The position numbers and the translations under genes are program-made. This document shows, one piece after another, positions 7,175-9,883 of a stretch of DNA of 9,883 nucleotides (within the stretch, counting starts at the first letter, position 1; each line of letters begins with the position of its first letter). Under the pieces are notes generated by a model. That model was not told where the DNA came from and did no database searches. It was given only the letters and a program-made list of their open reading frames with translations. Source of the stretch: Candidatus Latescibacterota bacterium. Lineage in GTDB: Bacteria; Blakebacterota; Blakebacteria; Blakebacterales; Blakebacteraceae. The DNA is taken from the NCBI GenBank assembly GCA_023135015.1, contig JAGLTZ010000176.1:1-9883 (forward strand). The letters run 5' to 3'.

Positions 7175-8161
7175 TTATACCCCTGATCGAGGAGGAGAAG
7201 GAGGACGCCTGATCTGCTCCAGCAGTAGCGGAATAGCCTCCCTGGGGTTCGTATAGGAGCGTATGGCAAAGTACTGATACCACCCACACCTCCTCCCGCA
7301 TTCCACCATCACTTTTCTGGCCTCAACCGCCTCCTCGCTTCTCAGAATATCTTTCAGGTCTGATTCAACCAGGTTCCCGACAGTAGTATCGAGCACTCGG
7401 CACGGGTAATACAGGGCACCGTCCGAGCGGATGATAATGGAAGCCGGCGAACACCCGTGCGGCCTGTTGATTGCATCCAGAAAGCCGGCCGGTGTTATGA
7501 TCGTACGGGGGTAGAGCTCTTTCAGCCTCGTGACCGATTCCCTGAAAGCCCCCGGGGCAGGATAATGATCGCTGTCGTGGTCAAGATCGACCGCCGGCAT
7601 GATGACTATCGTCACACCCGCCTTATGGCAGCGTTCCACTTTCCACTCCAGCTCCGCAAGAGTCTTACCGGTGACTACGGTCTGCACCGAAACCTCGGAG
7701 CCCCACCTCTTGTATTCCTCCAGCTCATCGAACATGTCCAGATTGCGGTGCCCCTCGTCGATTGATACGTGGAAGAAGTCTATATAGGGGCAGTACTCCT
7801 CCATCGGATAGTCGGAGAGTCTACTCTCGGAAGTCGTCAGGAGGATATAGAAGGGCTGTGTCCGGGCGAACTTCAGGATCTCTCCGATGTCCGGCCTCAT
7901 CAGCGGTTCGCCCCCCTCCAGGGAGACCAGTAGAATGCTGGAGCGACCCAGATTTGAGAGGACTCTCCTGACATCCTCCTCTGAAAGGTCGGGATGGGGA
8001 TTCTTCCATATGTCGCAGAAATGGCAGCGGAAGTGGCAGCGGCTCGTGACCTTGAAAGAGGCGTAGAAAGGGAACAGATCGGTTCGCGAAAGAAGGTTTC
8101 TGGCCCAGAAGCTGAGTACCCTGGCATATCGGGTTGGCTGAAGACGTCTTATCGAGTGCAT
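7175..8161 (-). CDS. Radical SAM protein with C-terminal auxiliary-cluster-like cysteines, substrate unknown
   Basis: Seen: 328 residues. The radical SAM signature CxxxCxxC is at C42/C46/C49, inside KVTSRCHFRCHFCDIWK. A SAM-binding GGEP follows at 83-86 and a barrel strand FHVSIDEG at 130-137. In the C-terminal part, C237 and C254 flank a glycine in a SPASM/Twitch-like arrangement, followed by C288 and C292, so one auxiliary iron-sulfur cluster is plausible. The tail is Pro/Arg-rich. There is no B12-binding domain. Known: such proteins act on peptides, lipids or sugars by 5'-deoxyadenosyl radical chemistry. Inferred: it acts with the glycosyltransferase whose stop codon lies 13 bases upstream, perhaps on the same product. 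The start ATG 8161 has AAGG about nine bases upstream. No named family is assigned. Confidence 0.85.
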   Translation of the reverse strand: MHSIRRLQPTRYARVLSFWARNLLSRTDLFPFYASFKVTSRCHFRCHFCDIWKNPHPDLSEEDVRRVLSNLGRSSILLVSLEGGEPLMRPDIGEILKFARTQPFYILLTTSESRLSDYPMEEYCPYIDFFHVSIDEGHRNLDMFDELEEYKRWGSEVSVQTVVTGKTLAELEWKVERCHKAGVTIVIMPAVDLDHDSDHYPAPGAFRESVTRLKELYPRTIITPAGFLDAINRPHGCSPASIIIRSDGALYYPCRVLDTTVGNLVESDLKDILRSEEAVEARKVMVECGRRCGWYQYFAIRSYTNPREAIPLLLEQIRRPPSPPRSGV

Positions 8162-8174
8162 ATACCCGGCCTTG

Positions 8175-9335
8175 TCAGTCGACTTTCTTGCCTGACTTCC
8201 GGCCGCGCCACTCGTGAGGGAGCAACTGACCGCTTACAGCGATTGTCAGGATATAGGGGATATGAAAAAGTTCAGTCAGAGGAAAATACCGCCACTGCCC
8301 CTCAAGACCGAAGGTTTTATGACCCTTCTTTATCACCAGATAGTCGAAGACGACCTTCAGGCCAAACAGGAGCAGGGGGAACACGACACTGAGTGAACTT
8401 AAAAAGCTGTATGGAATGAGTAGAAGCAGCCCCGTGAAGAAGATAAAGGTTGATATCAGGAATAGCAGGACCGGCCAATTGTAGGCTGTACTTTTCGACG
8501 CCCACCTCATCCTCTGCCGGAAGGCCTCTCTGATCCCGCTGGCCGGCCGGGTTGTTACGAAGGTCTCGGGCTCGATGGCGAAGTCTATCCGCCACCGGGT
8601 CCGCTTCACCACTGTCTGTAGCAGCAGGTCGTCGTCTCCCGAGATGTACCTGCTGTAGGCACCGTACCCGCCGGTATCCATATACGTTTTGCGCCTGAAA
8701 GCGAGATTGTTGGCGTTTGAATTGAATGCCTGCCCGGCTCCCACGGCTCCGGCGGCGACAAAAGCGTGTGAGAGGAAGTCGAGAGACTGTAAGCCGAGGA
8801 ACCAGGGGCTGATTCCTTCTTCCCTCCTGTACCCGGTATAGCCGAGTACCATCCCCACTTCCGGAGTGAAGTGTCTGACCATACCACTGATCCAGGATGG
8901 CCCGGACCGGCTGTCGGCATCGGTGAGGATGATGATCTCAGAATCGGTCTCTTCGATGCCCCTGGTAACGGCGTATTTCTTCGGGGCTATGCCCGGCGGC
9001 GGCTCTTCCACCCGTATCAGCCTGATCCCCGGATTTTTCAGAGACGCCTCACGCACTATATCGGGGGTTCTATCGGTAGAGCAGTCGTCAACCACTACGA
9101 CCTGAAACTTCTCCCCTGGATAATCCTGTAAGGAAAGGCCCTCCAGGCAGACCCCTATCTCGTCCTCCTCGTTGCGGGCCGCGATGACGACCGCGACACT
9201 CGGTTTTTCACCAGACTGCCCGGGCCTCAGACGAGACAATCCTGTCCGGAATCTGACAAGCTGGGCAAAATAGACGAGGCCGGCCACCCCGACAATTGCC
9301 AGTATGATCGTAATCAATGTTCCTGTCTCTGACAC
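8175..9335 (-). CDS. Membrane-anchored family 2 glycosyltransferase
   Basis: Transfers a sugar from a nucleotide-sugar donor on the cytoplasmic face of the membrane; donor and acceptor are unknown. Seen: 386 residues. There is an N-terminal membrane segment at about 6-26 and a GT-A domain starting VAVVIAARNEE (48-57). VVVDDCSTDRT has D83/D84, and the metal-binding DAD is at 139-141. An acceptor-side GDDD is at 233-236 and a QRMRW box (QxxRW) at 274-278. Two to three further membrane segments lie at about 286-310, 312-335 and 352-372. The QxxRW box and C-terminal helices resemble processive GT2 enzymes and related lipid or ceramide-type transferases. The start is GTG 9335, with GGGA seven bases upstream and only 13 bases after the beta-galactosidase stop. 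It is followed after 13 bases by the radical SAM gene, indicating one transcript. Confidence 0.9.
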   Translation of the reverse strand: MSETGTLITIILAIVGVAGLVYFAQLVRFRTGLSRLRPGQSGEKPSVAVVIAARNEEDEIGVCLEGLSLQDYPGEKFQVVVVDDCSTDRTPDIVREASLKNPGIRLIRVEEPPPGIAPKKYAVTRGIEETDSEIIILTDADSRSGPSWISGMVRHFTPEVGMVLGYTGYRREEGISPWFLGLQSLDFLSHAFVAAGAVGAGQAFNSNANNLAFRRKTYMDTGGYGAYSRYISGDDDLLLQTVVKRTRWRIDFAIEPETFVTTRPASGIREAFRQRMRWASKSTAYNWPVLLFLISTFIFFTGLLLLIPYSFLSSLSVVFPLLLFGLKVVFDYLVIKKGHKTFGLEGQWRYFPLTELFHIPYILTIAVSGQLLPHEWRGRKSGKKVD

Positions 9336-9348
9336 AGCTCTATCCCGG

Positions 9349-9883
9349 TCATGGCAGCGGTGGCACCGTCCAACCGATCTGCATCCAGGTAGCGTCCTCG
9401 GCAGTGAACGGCCTTATTCGGAAACGGAAGCTCCGCGGCTCGGCCCCTATCCTGAACTCCTCGTGCGGCCGCGCCCCCCAGCTGTTGTCACCACCCAATC
9501 CCATCATCATTCCGTCGACGTTAAGGGTGATGAATTCTCTATGAGTCAGCTCGTGGGTGTGCTTGGCCCGGTCGAGATCCTCTGTTGTATAGTGATGTAC
9601 GCTGACCTCTATCAATGGAAGACCGGTGACCATCAGTCCTGTCCCATCCTCGCTAATCAGCGCCGCCCACCTCACATCTGTCTTGTTGCCGTTCTCCTGC
9701 GGCTCGGAGTAATCCACGAACTGCTCATCGACCGTGCCGCTGTAGAGGCCGACCCTGGCGGCCTTCTTCCGATCCACGTAGTTCTCGAACGGTCCCCTGC
9801 CATACCAGGTAAAGGTCTCGAATCCCCCCGGGATACTCATCTGCATGCCGAACCGGGGCAGCTCGGGCAGCCCATCTGACGGC
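9349..9883 (-). CDS. GH2 beta-galactosidase, C-terminal domain (5' part beyond right edge)
   Basis: Seen: the last 177 residues of a frame that is open to the right edge. They begin PSDGLPELPRFGMQM and contain WYGRGPFENYVDR, the PQENGNKTDVRW segment and GLGGDNSWGARPHEEF. Known: these are hallmarks of the LacZ C-terminal domain 5 (Bgal_small_N); the Trp in GGDxSW corresponds to W999 of E. coli LacZ, which contacts the galactose-binding pocket. The catalytic glutamates are in the central barrel, outside the window. The fragment extends about 20 residues beyond the usual LacZ end (TAEDATWMQIGWTVPPLP). Whether the enzyme is exported cannot be judged without its N-terminus. It is the upstream member of a minus-strand run with the glycosyltransferase and radical SAM genes. 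Confidence 0.9.
   Translation of the reverse strand, partial: PSDGLPELPRFGMQMSIPGGFETFTWYGRGPFENYVDRKKAARVGLYSGTVDEQFVDYSEPQENGNKTDVRWAALISEDGTGLMVTGLPLIEVSVHHYTTEDLDRAKHTHELTHREFITLNVDGMMMGLGGDNSWGARPHEEFRIGAEPRSFRFRIRPFTAEDATWMQIGWTVPPLP

Noticed and set aside
9304..9879. Plus-strand open frame of 191 codons near the right edge.
   Set aside because: It lies opposite the LacZ C-terminal domain, whose conserved motifs are unmistakable.

Overview
The window looks like bacterial chromosome with high GC content (roughly high fifties percent by eye) and dense coding on both strands. The exported M20 peptidase and the GH2/glycosyltransferase genes would suit a Gram-negative environmental heterotroph, possibly from a poorly cultured phylum, but no feature fixes the taxonomy. 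No tRNA, rRNA, insertion sequence, phage gene or CRISPR array was seen.

Layout: (1) positions 1-1069, minus strand: the N-terminal 356 residues of an exported AbgB-like M20 amidohydrolase that runs off the left edge. (2) 1070-1255: a divergent intergenic region with weak promoter candidates for both directions and a small perfect inverted repeat. (3) 1256-7117, plus strand: a compact, complete hypA-hypB-hypF-hypC-hypD-hypE operon for maturation of [NiFe]-hydrogenase. (4) 7118-7174: a short convergent intergenic region with a hairpin that could be a two-way terminator. (5) 7175-9883, minus strand: a tightly spaced run read right to left, made of the C-terminal end of a GH2 (LacZ-type) beta-galactosidase that starts beyond the right edge, a membrane-anchored family 2 glycosyltransferase, and a radical SAM protein with extra C-terminal cysteines.

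How the genes work together: HypF makes a carbamoyl-derived thiocarboxamide from carbamoyl phosphate and passes it to HypE, which dehydrates it to a thiocyanate. HypC and HypD assemble the Fe(CN)2CO unit, and HypA with the GTPase HypB inserts nickel. All key residues of the six proteins are visible and intact. No hydrogenase subunit, maturation endopeptidase or nickel transporter lies in the window, and the operon is flanked by genes on the opposite strand, so the client hydrogenase must be encoded elsewhere. The right-hand GT2/radical SAM pair looks translationally linked. It may modify a glycolipid, polysaccharide or peptide, but its substrate cannot be read from sequence.

No clearly new biological system is evident. 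The points most worth a second look are the GT2/radical SAM pair, the stand-alone hyp operon, the likely leaderless hypA start and the exported AbgB-like enzyme.
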